Source: Tsukamurella sp. M9C (GTDB lineage: Bacteria; Actinomycetota; Actinomycetes; Mycobacteriales; Mycobacteriaceae). Taken from it: a DNA stretch of 64,000 bases. The position numbers and the translations under genes were made by a program. The first letter of the stretch is position 1. Each line of letters starts with the position of its first letter. This document shows positions 8,257-16,573 of this stretch, piece after piece. Below the pieces are notes generated by a model. It made no database searches. It was not told the origin of the DNA and worked only from the letters and a program-made list of their open reading frames with translations. The stretch covers positions 1 through 64,000 of the forward strand of contig NZ_JAIULG010000010.1 in the NCBI RefSeq assembly GCF_020169415.1, written 5' to 3'.

Positions 8257-9019
8257 ATGGCGGTGTCGAGGCCGACGAGGCGGGGGTTCCTCGCCGGGGC
8301 AGTGGGAGCGCCGCCGCGTGCCGATCGCCGCCGCGCGCCTCCTGCGGGACTACCCGGGTGTCGCCGCGGGGGAGTTGCGCGCGCTGGTGGACCGCGGCGT
8401 CGCGGCCCCGTCGGATCTGCCGGCCGCGCGTGCTGCGCTCGCCCGCACGCGCGAGCGGCTCGGGGTGGACCGCATCCGCGAACTGCTCGCGCCCGAGACC
8501 GCGCTCGCTGGCGCCGCGACGCTCGCCGCCAAGGCCGCGTCGGGAGGCCGCTGGGCGATCGCGGACACCGAGATCACGGCGCCGCGGGGCACCGCCGCGG
8601 GCATGGTGGAGTGGTTCACCCGCGAGCGCACCACGGACGACCGCCCGACGTGGACCGGTGCGTGCCCCGACCACTACGTCATCGTCACCGGCGCCGACGG
8701 GAGACAGGAGGTGATCGAGGTGACCGGCGGTGCGGTGCTGCCCCTGCGCTTCTTCGTCGACTACACCGACGTGCGTGGCGTCCCGATCCCGCGCGACCCC
8801 TCGTATCCGCTCGAGATCGCCGGTACGGCGTCGCTCGCGACGGGGGAGATGATCGGCGGCGTGCGCCACCAGTTCCGCGATCTCCCGGGCGGCGGGTTCC
8901 GGAGCCGGCTCCGCGTCGCCTTCCCCGCGGCGGTGCCGGGCCTGTACATCACCGAGCACCAGTGGCATCTCGCCGCCGAGTTCGGCAACTGGGTCGACGG
9001 CTACCTCGCCTCGGTGTGA
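8257..9019 (+). pseudogene. Tat-exported paralogue with an apparent single-base frameshift
   Basis: A good ribosome site (GGGAGG, 8246–8251) precedes the ATG at 8257. That frame encodes a twin-arginine signal start, SRPTRRGFLAGAVGA, but then runs into arginine/proline-rich nonsense. The conserved body of the family is in the next frame from about 8318 (VPIAAARLLRDYP onward) to the stop at 9019. Removing one base from the CCGCCGCG tract at 8311–8318 joins signal and body smoothly, giving a hydrophobic stretch FLAGAVGA..VPIAAA typical of a Tat signal. Either this is a recent frameshift, a sequencing or assembly error, or translation restarts at the GTG at 8318 and yields an unexported 233-residue form. 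The body is closely related to the divergent gene at 7376. Function unknown. Confidence 0.65.
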
Positions 9020-9045
9020 CGGCGTCGGTCGCGTAGAACTGGGGT

Positions 9046-9651
9046 ATGGACCAGGAGGCAGGGCCCCGTCGGCGGACGGGAGGTCGATCGGCGCGTGTTC
9101 GCGAGGCGGTGCTGGCAGCGGCGCTCGCGCAGGTGGCCGAGCACGGCTTCGAGGGCCTGCGCATCGCGGAGGTCGCGGCCCGGGCGGGCGTCGCGGAGAC
9201 CACCGTCTATCGACGGTGGCCCACACCGACGGCCCTCGTCGCCGACGCGGTCAGTGAGCTCGCGGCGCAGGGCAATCCCGCCCCGGACACCGGTGATCTG
9301 CGCGAGGACCTTCTCCAGGTCGCGCGGCAGATCACCGCGCTCCTCGAACAGCCCGGACTGGCGCGGCTCCTCGGAACCACCCTCGCGATGTCGCAGGACC
9401 CCGAGGTCGACGCCGCGCGGATCAGCTTCTGGGACGCGCGATTCGCGAGCACTGCGCCGGTGATCGAGCGCGCGATCACCCGCGGCGAGATCCCCGACCG
9501 GGTGCTCTCGCGCGACCTGCTCGAGTCCGTGGCCGCGCCCGTCTACTTCCGCGTGCTGGTGGGCAGGGAACCACCGGACGACGCGTTCGTGACCCGGTGC
9601 GTCGACGACGCCCTGGCGCTCCTCACGTCCAGGGCGTCGCGCGAGACATGA
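9046..9651 (+). CDS. TetR-family transcriptional regulator
   Basis: A 201-residue protein. Residues about 15–65 are the TetR helix-turn-helix (VLAAALAQVAEHGFEGL, then IAEVAARAGVAETTVYRRWPT), with the near-invariant TVYRRWP ending of this family. The C-terminal helical domain is the ligand-binding and dimer part and ends with a typical TetR_C-type segment. It follows the gene at 8257 by 26 bases on the same strand and probably controls the divergent paralogue pair through the palindrome at 8220–8242. It converges on the next gene with only three bases between stop codons. Confidence 0.9.
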   Translation: MDQEAGPRRRTGGRSARVREAVLAAALAQVAEHGFEGLRIAEVAARAGVAETTVYRRWPTPTALVADAVSELAAQGNPAPDTGDLREDLLQVARQITALLEQPGLARLLGTTLAMSQDPEVDAARISFWDARFASTAPVIERAITRGEIPDRVLSRDLLESVAAPVYFRVLVGREPPDDAFVTRCVDDALALLTSRASRET

Positions 9652-9654
9652 GGA

Positions 9655-10407
9655 TCAGCGCCAGCGCGCGAGCAGCTCGTTCGACCGCTCGGTGAGCGCC
9701 ATCTGCCAGATCGGACCGAAGCTGATCCGGCCCGCGCCGGCGGCGGCGAGCGCGGCCAGATCGTCGGTCGCCGGATTCGCGATCGCATTCACGGGGAGCG
9801 GCAGGGCGTCCGCGAGGTGCCGGAGCGTGGCCGCGTCGTGGAACGCGACCGGGTAGAGCGAATCGGCGCCCGCGTCGGCGCACAGCTGCATCCGCGCGAT
9901 GGCGCGCTCCACGCGGTCCTCCGCCTCACCCACCTGGCTCTTGAAGATGTCGGTGCGGGCGTTGATCACCACGTGCACGCCCGCGGCGTCGGAGGCGGCG
10001 CGCAGCGCGGCGACCAGGTCGGCGTGCTCCTGCGCGTCGCGGAACCGGCCGCCCTCGGAGTGCACCGTGTCCTCGATGTTCAGGCCCACCGCGCCGGCGC
10101 TGAGGAGGCCCTCGACGATCCGCTCCGCGGACCGCCCGTACCCCGACTCGATGTCGACGGACACGGGAACGTCGACGGCCGAGGTGATCTGCGCGACGCG
10201 GGTCATCGCCTCGTCGAAGCTCATGCCCTCGCCGTCGGGGCGACCGATCGAATCGGCCATCGGGTGCGAGCCCACGGTGAGCGCGGCGAAGCCCGCCGCG
10301 ACCGCGGTGTTGGCGGACCAGGCGTCCCACGTGGTGGGCAGGACGACGGGATCTCCCTTGCGGTGCAGGGACTTGAGAGTGACGGCCAGATCGGCGAGCG
10401 AGGTCAT
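9655..10407 (-). CDS. Isocitrate lyase/PEP mutase family protein
   Basis: A 250-residue (beta/alpha)8-barrel enzyme. Marks of the family are the early SHPMADSIGRPDGEGMSFDEA loop, VPVSVDIESGYG (metal-binding acidic residue), GLNIEDTVH and VINARTDIF. Members cleave or form C–C or C–P bonds in alpha-oxyacid substrates (methylisocitrate lyase, PEP mutase, oxaloacetate hydrolase); the catalytic KKCGH loop of true isocitrate lyases is not present, so the reaction is unassigned. The ATG at 10407 gives the usual family length. An ATG six codons upstream (10425) is also possible. No phosphonate genes are nearby. Confidence 0.85.
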   Translation of the reverse strand: MTSLADLAVTLKSLHRKGDPVVLPTTWDAWSANTAVAAGFAALTVGSHPMADSIGRPDGEGMSFDEAMTRVAQITSAVDVPVSVDIESGYGRSAERIVEGLLSAGAVGLNIEDTVHSEGGRFRDAQEHADLVAALRAASDAAGVHVVINARTDIFKSQVGEAEDRVERAIARMQLCADAGADSLYPVAFHDAATLRHLADALPLPVNAIANPATDDLAALAAAGAGRISFGPIWQMALTERSNELLARWR

Positions 10408-10499
10408 GTCCCCAGTCTGGTCCATGCGCCCGCCCGGCGCACTGATTCGGACGGGCCCGTCGCCCCACCGAGATGTGCGGTCGCGGATAGGGTGATTCG

Positions 10500-12491
10500 A
10501 TGTCGGAAACCGAGTCGGGCCCACTGCGGCCCGTCGAGCTCGCGCACGCCGCGGTCACGGCCGCCCTCATGTCGGCGATCGCGGTGCTGTCGATGGTCGT
10601 CCCGGGCGCCGTCGTCTTCGCCTGGGCCGGCGCCGTTCCCATGGGTGTTCTGGCCTTCCACCACCGCGCGCGGGTCGCGGTCGCCACGACGATGGCCTCC
10701 GGGACGGTGGCCTTCCTGCTCGCGGGCTTCGGCGGCCTGGTCTCCGCATGGACGTGCGTGTACATGGGGGTCATCTGCGGGCAGGTGCGCCGGCGGGGCC
10801 GCGGGCGCGGCGTCATGCTCGGCGTCGCCGCCCTCTGGGGCGTCGTCGTCGCGACCGCGGTGTTCGCTTTCCTCGCGGCGCTCGCCGAGATCCGCACGGT
10901 GGTGCTCGGCGCCTTCGCGGCGAACGTCCGCGGCCTGGGCGCGCTCCTGCGGCCGCTCCCGGGCGGAGCCGGACCGGGGGCGGCGCTGCAGCGTCTCGCG
11001 GCCTTCGGGCTGCAGCACTGGCAGGTCTTCGTGTGGGTGTCGGTCTGGCTCATCGTGGTGATCGGCTGCTCCTTCGCCTGGCGCATCCTCACCCCGGTGC
11101 TCCGCCGGGTCCGGGCCACCAGCGCTGCGCCGCGCGACCTCTTCCCCCGCGAGTCCGAGGACGGTGCGCCCCTCCCGCTGCCGATGCGGCTGCAGGACGT
11201 CGCCTTCCGCTACCCGGAGGCCCGGCACGACACGCTCTCCGGCGTCTCCTTCGGCGTGGAACCCGGCGATCACGTCGCGGTGACCGGCGCCAACGGCACC
11301 GGCAAGTCGACGCTCATGCGCGTGCTGGCCGGGCTCCCGCCGACGGCCGGCATCGTCGATCGCCCCGGCGCCGTGGCGCTCGGCCGGGTCGGCGGCACGG
11401 CCCTGGTCCTGCAGCACGCCGACAGCCAGGTGCTCGGGATCCGCGTCGCGGACGACGTCGTCTGGGGCCTGCCGGACGGGGTGGAGGTCGACGTCGACGG
11501 CCTGCTCGCGGAAGTCGGGCTCGGCGGCATGGGGGACCGCGACACCTCCGGCCTCTCGGGCGGGGAGGCGCAGCGTCTCGCCGTCGCGGCGGCACTGGCC
11601 CGGCGGCCCGCGCTCGTCGTCGCCGACGAGGTCACCACCATGGTGGACCGGGACGGCCGCGAGGATCTGATGGCACTGCTGGGCGGCCTGACCCGGCAGC
11701 ACGACCTGGGCCTGGTGAACATCACCCACTACCCGGAGGAGGCGGCCGGAGCGGACCGCACCGTCGACCTCGGGAGCGCGCAGCGTGCCGACCCTCCCGC
11801 GTCCACCGAGGGCAGGAGCGTCCGACCCTCCCTCGGCGCGCCGCTGCTCGTGCTGCGCGGCGTGCACTACGAGTACGACGCCGGGACGCCCTGGCGGCGC
11901 ACCGCGCTCCGCGGCGTCGACCTCGCCGTGCGCGAGGGCGAGGCGGTGCTGCTCTGCGGCGGCAACGGGTCGGGCAAGTCGACGCTCGCCTGGGTGATGG
12001 CCGGGCTCCTCGAGCCGACCGCCGGCACCTGCGAGCTCGACGGTGCGCCCGTCGCCGAGCACGTCGGGGCGGTGGCGCTCGCGCTGCAGGCGGCGCGCCT
12101 GCAGCTGGTGCGCGGGACCGCCGGCGACGCTCTCGCCGCGCTGGCCGGCCTCCGCGGCGACGACGCCACCGCGATCGCCCGGGCGCTCGCCTCCGTCGGC
12201 CTCCCCGCAGCGACGGCGGAGCTTCTCGTCGACCGGCTCAGCGGCGGCCAGCTCCGCCGGGTGGCGCTCGCGGGCCTGCTCGCGAGGGCACCGCGGCTGC
12301 TCATCCTCGACGAGCCGCTCGCCGGGCTGGACCTGCCATCGCAGCGCGAACTGGTCGAGCTGTTGGTCGGGATCCGCGACGGCGGCCAGGCGATGGTGAT
12401 CATCTCGCACGACGTCGACCACCTCGACCGGCTGTGCGACCGGACCGTCCATCTCGCCGGCGGCGCGATCGATGCGGAGGAGGTGGCATGA
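10500..12491 (+). CDS. ECF transporter fusion: S-like membrane domain plus two ATPase domains
   Basis: A 663-residue fusion. Residues 1–200 hold about six hydrophobic segments and resemble an ECF S (substrate-binding) component. Two ABC ATPase domains follow: Walker A TGANGTGKST (about 262), LSGGEAQR, LVVADEVTTM and H-loop ITHYP; then GGNGSGKST (about 486), LSGGQLRR, LLILDEPLAGLD and ISHD. This architecture matches mycobacterial Rv2326c as I recall it. With the overlapping EcfT gene it makes a complete energy-coupling-factor importer for a vitamin or metal whose identity the sequence does not show. TAGGGT lies exactly six bases before the ATG with no ribosome site, suggesting a leaderless message. 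Confidence 0.88.
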   Translation: MSETESGPLRPVELAHAAVTAALMSAIAVLSMVVPGAVVFAWAGAVPMGVLAFHHRARVAVATTMASGTVAFLLAGFGGLVSAWTCVYMGVICGQVRRRGRGRGVMLGVAALWGVVVATAVFAFLAALAEIRTVVLGAFAANVRGLGALLRPLPGGAGPGAALQRLAAFGLQHWQVFVWVSVWLIVVIGCSFAWRILTPVLRRVRATSAAPRDLFPRESEDGAPLPLPMRLQDVAFRYPEARHDTLSGVSFGVEPGDHVAVTGANGTGKSTLMRVLAGLPPTAGIVDRPGAVALGRVGGTALVLQHADSQVLGIRVADDVVWGLPDGVEVDVDGLLAEVGLGGMGDRDTSGLSGGEAQRLAVAAALARRPALVVADEVTTMVDRDGREDLMALLGGLTRQHDLGLVNITHYPEEAAGADRTVDLGSAQRADPPASTEGRSVRPSLGAPLLVLRGVHYEYDAGTPWRRTALRGVDLAVREGEAVLLCGGNGSGKSTLAWVMAGLLEPTAGTCELDGAPVAEHVGAVALALQAARLQLVRGTAGDALAALAGLRGDDATAIARALASVGLPAATAELLVDRLSGGQLRRVALAGLLARAPRLLILDEPLAGLDLPSQRELVELLVGIRDGGQAMVIISHDVDHLDRLCDRTVHLAGGAIDAEEVA

Positions 12492-13258
12492 GCCGGTCGA
12501 CGTCGTTGGTGCTGCGGCCGCTGCCGCGCCGCTCCTACCTGCACGACCTCTGGGCCGGCACGAAACTGCTGGCGGTGGCGGCGATCTCCGTCGTGCTCAC
12601 GGTCGACCCGAGTTGGCCGGTGATCGGGCTGCTCGCCGCGCTGCTCGTCCTGGCCGCGGCGGCGGCGAGGATCCCGCTCTCGGTCCTGCCGTCCGTGCCG
12701 CGGTGGGTGCTCGTGGTGGTGCTGATCGGCGGCTGCCTGATGGCGGCGAGCGGCGGTGCGCCCCACGTGGACGTCGCCGGCGCCACGGTGGGCCTGGGCG
12801 GCCTGCTCAACCTGCTGCGCGTGATCCTGCTGGGGTTGGTGCTGCTCGGGGCCGGCGCGCTCATCGCGTGGACCACTGACCCTGCCGACGTGGCGCCCGC
12901 CGTCGCGCGGCTGTGCGGGCCGTTGCGCCGGTTGCGGATTCCGGTGGACGAGTGGGCCGTCACGCTCGCGTTGGCGCTGCGCACGTTCCCGCTGATGATC
13001 GACGAGTTCCGGACGCTGTCGGCGGCGCGCCGCCTCCAGCCGCCGCCCGCGGTGAAGCGTTCGCGCCGTGCGGATCTGGTCGACCTCTGCGTCGCCGCGA
13101 TGGTCGTCTCCCTGCGCCGCGCGACCGAGATGGGGGAGGCCATCGCCGCCCGCGGCGGCACCGGCCGCCTCGTCGTGCGCGCCGACGGCCCCGGCCGCAT
13201 CGACGCCCTCGCCGCGCTGGTGGTCGTCGCCGTCTGCGCCCTCGCCCTCACCCTCTAA
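12488..13258 (+). CDS. ecfT: EcfT, transmembrane component of ECF transporter
   Basis: A 256-residue membrane protein with four to five hydrophobic segments. The two coupling-helix motifs expected of EcfT appear as the AARR segment (LSAARRLQPP) and AIAARGGTG near the C-terminus; they dock on the two ATPase domains. Its ATG overlaps the stop of the upstream fusion gene by four bases (ATGA), so the two are translationally coupled and form one transporter, like Rv2325c/Rv2326c of mycobacteria. The stop codon lies one base before a long perfect inverted repeat. Confidence 0.88.
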   Translation: MSRSTSLVLRPLPRRSYLHDLWAGTKLLAVAAISVVLTVDPSWPVIGLLAALLVLAAAAARIPLSVLPSVPRWVLVVVLIGGCLMAASGGAPHVDVAGATVGLGGLLNLLRVILLGLVLLGAGALIAWTTDPADVAPAVARLCGPLRRLRIPVDEWAVTLALALRTFPLMIDEFRTLSAARRLQPPPAVKRSRRADLVDLCVAAMVVSLRRATEMGEAIAARGGTGRLVVRADGPGRIDALAALVVVAVCALALTL

Positions 13259-13259
13259 C

Positions 13260-13324
13260 GCAATTGAACGACGTTATGGAGAACCCGACCTGGGGTTTTA
13301 CTCTCCATAACGTCGTTCAATTGC
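13260..13324. repeat. Perfect 23-bp inverted repeat, possible bidirectional terminator
   Basis: The left arm 13260–13282 (beginning GCAATTGAACGACGTTATGG) is the exact reverse complement of 13302–13324, with a 19-base loop that contains a minor ACCC/GGGT pairing. It sits between the convergent ecfT and ectC genes. The arms are AT-rich compared with the surroundings and there is no T-tract. It may act as a two-way terminator or be a copy of a small palindromic repeat element. Confidence 0.7.
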
Positions 13325-13332
13325 TGAGGGGG

Positions 13333-13722
13333 TCAGTCGACGGCGACCAGGGGGTAGACGCCGTTCTCGTCGTGCACCTCGGTGCCGACGACGGGCGGGT
13401 TGAAGACGCACAGCATGCGCATGCGGGTCCTCGTGGTGACGGTGTGCCGCTCGTTGCCGTCCAGCAGGTACATGGTGCCGGGGGCGAGCGGGTACTCGAC
13501 GCCGGTCTCCCGGTCCAGGAGCGTGCCCTCGCCCTCCACGAGCCATACGGCCTCGACGTGGTTGGCGTAGTGGAACTCGTTGACGGTGCCGGGCTCGATC
13601 ACGGTCTCGTGGAAGGAGAAGCCGACCCGGTCGCCGCCGAGCACGATGCGCTTGCTGCGCCAGTTCCCGGCGGCGACGTCGCGCTCGGTGCCGGTGATCT
13701 CATCGGTGGTGCGGACGATCAT
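13333..13722 (-). CDS. ectC: L-ectoine synthase
   Basis: A 129-residue single-domain cupin. [16 protein letters not shown] at the start, [16 protein letters not shown] and the later [14 protein letters not shown] are typical EctC sequences, including the metal-binding Glu/His set of the cupin barrel. The enzyme cyclises N-gamma-acetyl-diaminobutyrate to ectoine by removing water, the last step of the pathway, in the cytoplasm. Its ATG overlaps the ectB stop by four bases, so it is the final gene of the ectABC operon. No ectoine hydroxylase (ectD) follows; the next gene is convergent ecfT beyond a hairpin. Confidence 0.96.
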   Translation of the reverse strand: MIVRTTDEITGTERDVAAGNWRSKRIVLGGDRVGFSFHETVIEPGTVNEFHYANHVEAVWLVEGEGTLLDRETGVEYPLAPGTMYLLDGNERHTVTTRTRMRMLCVFNPPVVGTEVHDENGVYPLVAVD

Positions 13723-15017
13723 GCGGACAGTGCCTTTCGGGTCGCGGTGGCGAGGATGTCGAGGCCGAGATCGAGCTCGGAGTCGGTGATGGTGAGCGCG
13801 GGCAGCAGCTTGACCACCTCGTCCGACGGGCCGGACGTCTCCGCGAGCAGGCCCTGCTGGTAGGCGGCGGCGCAGACCGCGCCCGCCTTGTCGGCGTCGG
13901 CGAAGACCAGGCCCTGCACCAGGCCGCGGCCGCGGTGGCTGAGATGCTCGGGGAACTCGGCGCACAACTCGTCGAAGCGCTTCTCGATGTGGGCGCCCTT
14001 GCGGAGGGTCTCCTTCTCGAGCACGTCGTCCGACCAGAACTCGTCGATCGCGTGCTTGGCGGTGACGAACGCGGGGTTGTTGCCGCGGAAGGTGCCGTTG
14101 TGCTCGCCGGGGCCCCAGACGTCGAGCTCGGGCTTCATCAGCGTGAGCGCCATCGGCAGGCCGTAGCCGCCGATCGACTTGGAGAGTGTCACGATGTCCG
14201 GCGTGATCCCGGCCTCCTCGAAGGAGAAGAACGGACCCGTACGGCCGCAACCCATCTGGACGTCGTCGACGATGAGCAGCATGTCGTGCCGCTCGCACAG
14301 GTCGGCCAGCGCGCGCAACCACTCGGGGCGCGCGACGTTGACGCCGCCCTCGCCCTGGACGGTCTCGACGATCACGCCGGCCGGCTTGTTCAGGCCCGAG
14401 CCGGAGTCGGCGAGCACGGCCTCGAACCACTGGAAGTCCGGTGCGACGCCGTCGAAGTAGTTGTCGAAGGGCATCGGCGTGGCGTGCACCAGCGGGATGC
14501 CGGCGCCGCCGCGCTTCATCGAGTTGCCGGTCACCGACAGCGCGCCCAGCGTCATGCCGTGGAAGGCGTTGGTGAAGTTGATGATCGACTCGCGGCCCTT
14601 GACCTTGCGGGCCAGCTTCAGCGCCGCCTCCACCGTGTTGGTGCCGGTGGGGCCGGGGAACTGGACCTTGTAATCCAGGCCGCGGGGCTTGAGGATCTTG
14701 TCCTCGAAGGTCTGCAGGAACTCGCCCTTCGCCACGGTCGACATGTCGAGCGAGTGCGTGATGTGGCCCTCGGAGATGTACTCCACCAGGGCCTGCTTCA
14801 GCTTGGGGTGGTTGTGCCCGTAGTTGAGGGCACCGGCGCCCGCGAAGAAGTCGAGGTAGCGGCGGCCGTCGCGATCGATGAGCCATGAACCCTCGGCGCG
14901 ATCGAAGACGGCAGGCCAACCGCGCGAGTAGCTGCGCACCTCCGACTCGCGGGTGCTGAAGATCGAGGGCTGCTCGAAATCGGCGGTGCTGGTGTTCTCG
15001 TCGGTCAGGGTGGACAT
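13719..15017 (-). CDS. ectB: Diaminobutyrate–2-oxoglutarate aminotransferase
   Basis: A 432-residue PLP-dependent class III aminotransferase. It shows [16 protein letters not shown] near the N-terminus, [16 protein letters not shown] (cofactor phosphate site), [13 protein letters not shown] with the cofactor aspartate and [10 protein letters not shown] with the PLP lysine. It transfers an amino group to L-aspartate semialdehyde using glutamate as donor, giving L-2,4-diaminobutyrate, the first step of ectoine synthesis. It lies 37 bases after ectA and overlaps ectC. Length and motifs are those of complete EctB. Confidence 0.96.
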   Translation of the reverse strand: MSTLTDENTSTADFEQPSIFSTRESEVRSYSRGWPAVFDRAEGSWLIDRDGRRYLDFFAGAGALNYGHNHPKLKQALVEYISEGHITHSLDMSTVAKGEFLQTFEDKILKPRGLDYKVQFPGPTGTNTVEAALKLARKVKGRESIINFTNAFHGMTLGALSVTGNSMKRGGAGIPLVHATPMPFDNYFDGVAPDFQWFEAVLADSGSGLNKPAGVIVETVQGEGGVNVARPEWLRALADLCERHDMLLIVDDVQMGCGRTGPFFSFEEAGITPDIVTLSKSIGGYGLPMALTLMKPELDVWGPGEHNGTFRGNNPAFVTAKHAIDEFWSDDVLEKETLRKGAHIEKRFDELCAEFPEHLSHRGRGLVQGLVFADADKAGAVCAAAYQQGLLAETSGPSDEVVKLLPALTITDSELDLGLDILATATRKALSA

Positions 15018-15054
15018 GGTGATCCTCCTAGTGGGCCGGCAGCGGCCCCGCCGG

Positions 15055-15585
15055 TCAGGCGGGGTCGATGATGTACAGCTGCTCGGGCTCGTGGGGGTCG
15101 GATTCAGTGGGGGAGATGTGGTGCGAGGCGAACAGATCGCGCACCGTGAGGGTGGAACGGCGCTTCTTCGCCACGGAGCCGAAGAGCTCCTGGGACGCCG
15201 TGTTGGACGCGGTGATCGTGGTCTCCAGGCGTGAAACGCCCCTCACCGCAAGATGATCCAACAGATCGATGAGCATACGCGAGGCGATGCCGTGGCCCCG
15301 ATGGGCGGCATCCACCGCCACCTGCCACACGAACAGGGTGTCCGGGCGGTCGGGACGGCGGTACCCCGTGACGAAACCGGCGACGGCGCCATCATGCTCG
15401 GCGACGATCGACGAGTCGGCGAAGTCACGGCACAACAGGGTGTACGCGTACGTCGAATTGAGATCGAGAACCTCGGTGTCCCGGGCGATCTCCCACAGTC
15501 GTATTCCATCGTCGATCGACGGGCGACGGGTGGTGACCCCCGTTTTTGCGGGGGCAGTGGGATCGCTCTTGTGAGACGGGCTCAT
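15055..15585 (-). CDS. ectA: L-2,4-diaminobutyrate acetyltransferase
   Basis: A 176-residue GNAT-fold acetyltransferase. The acetyl-CoA loop reads AHRGHGIASRML, and LDLNSTYAYTLLCRDF near the N-terminus and TITASNTASQELF are characteristic of EctA. It acetylates diaminobutyrate at the gamma nitrogen, the second pathway step. The ATG at 15585 is preferred: GAGAG lies four bases upstream. A TTG six codons earlier (15603) is the only alternative. It heads the ectABC operon, whose product ectoine protects against salt and drying. A perfect CRP/GlxR-type palindrome lies about 95 bases upstream. Confidence 0.95.
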   Translation of the reverse strand: MSPSHKSDPTAPAKTGVTTRRPSIDDGIRLWEIARDTEVLDLNSTYAYTLLCRDFADSSIVAEHDGAVAGFVTGYRRPDRPDTLFVWQVAVDAAHRGHGIASRMLIDLLDHLAVRGVSRLETTITASNTASQELFGSVAKKRRSTLTVRDLFASHHISPTESDPHEPEQLYIIDPA

Positions 15586-15678
15586 CACTCTCGACGCTAA
15601 CAACCGGCAATGCGGAAGTCACCCGCGCTTCGGAATCGGTCAGCGGAACCCCGGGGTATCCCCAGCGAGGCGGGTCAA

Positions 15679-15694
15679 TGTGAGATGGGTCACA
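15679..15694. promoter_or_regulatory. CRP/GlxR-type operator upstream of ectABC
   Basis: TGTGAGATGGGTCACA matches the CRP-family consensus TGTGA-N6-TCACA at all ten fixed positions. It lies in the 109-base gap upstream of ectA and ends one base before the stop codon of the next gene. A cAMP-responsive regulator (GlxR/Crp) acting on the ectoine operon is inferred. Confidence 0.65.
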
Positions 15695-16573
15695 TCAGGG
15701 CTGTGGTGGGGCCAGTCGAGCGAGCGAACCGGCCTCCAGCGCGGCCCACAGCGCACCGTCGGGTCCGAGGGCGATGCCGTGGGGCTCGGAGCCCGGCACG
15801 GGCAGCTCGTACCTGCGGATTCGTCCCTCGGCGTCGATGGAGCCGAGGGCGTTGCCGGCCCACTCGGTGAACCACATGCGACCGTCGGGCCCGGCGCAGA
15901 TGCCGTGCGGGCGGGCGGCGGCGTCGGGGAGTGGGTGGTGAGCGGCGGCACCGCCGGGCGTGATCCGGCCGATCCGGCCCGCCCCGATCTCGACGAACCA
16001 CAGTGCCCCGTCCGGCCCTGCGGCGATGCCGACCGGCGCGCAGCCGGGGGAGTCCAGGGCGAACACCGAGACCGTCCCGGTGGTGTCGATCCGGCCGATC
16101 GCGTCGGCCTGGTTGAGCGGGAACCACAGCGCGCCGTCCGGGCCGGCGGCGATCGCGGAGGGGAAGGCCCCGGGGATCGGCAGGTCGAACTCGGTGACCG
16201 TTCCCTCGACGGTGACCCGACCGATCCGGTTCGTGGCGGTCGCGGTGAACCACAGCGCGCCGTCGGACCCCGTCGCGAGGCCGAAAGGGCCGCACCCGGG
16301 CGGGAGGTCGACGTGCGAGACCTCCCCGTCGACGGTGATCCGGCCGAGGCGGTGCGAGCGGTACTCGGTGAACCAGAGCGCGCCGTCGGGCCCGGTCGTG
16401 ATGATCGTGGGGCCGGTGTCCGGGCCGACGGGATACCGCACCGTCTGACCGGTGGCGGAGTCGTACCGCCCGATCTCGCCGCTCCCGACGAGCGTGAACC
16501 ACAGTGCCCCGTCCGGCCCGGTGGTCAGGGCGTACGGGCCGTCGCCGGGCACGTCGTGGACGGTGATCGTCAT
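15695..16573 (-). CDS. Virginiamycin B lyase-like seven-blade propeller
   Basis: A 292-residue protein made of about seven repeats spaced near 42 residues, each carrying GPDGALWFT or a close variant followed by a GRI/GRY strand. Length and repeat match the Vgb (streptogramin B lyase) family. Vgb opens the ring of streptogramin B antibiotics by metal-dependent elimination, but many genome copies have no tested activity. His/Glu positions suitable for a metal site are visible (PHGICAGPDGRMWFTE). No signal peptide is present. Its ATG overlaps the ribokinase stop by four bases, an unusual pairing that hints at a role with a sugar or nucleoside lactone instead of drug resistance; that is inference. 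Confidence 0.75.
   Translation of the reverse strand: MTITVHDVPGDGPYALTTGPDGALWFTLVGSGEIGRYDSATGQTVRYPVGPDTGPTIITTGPDGALWFTEYRSHRLGRITVDGEVSHVDLPPGCGPFGLATGSDGALWFTATATNRIGRVTVEGTVTEFDLPIPGAFPSAIAAGPDGALWFPLNQADAIGRIDTTGTVSVFALDSPGCAPVGIAAGPDGALWFVEIGAGRIGRITPGGAAAHHPLPDAAARPHGICAGPDGRMWFTEWAGNALGSIDAEGRIRRYELPVPGSEPHGIALGPDGALWAALEAGSLARLAPPQP

Noticed and set aside
10404-12452. Minus-strand frame of 682 codons opposite the ECF fusion
   Set aside because: The plus strand encodes intact ABC ATPase motifs there; the opposite frame is arginine/alanine-rich noise.
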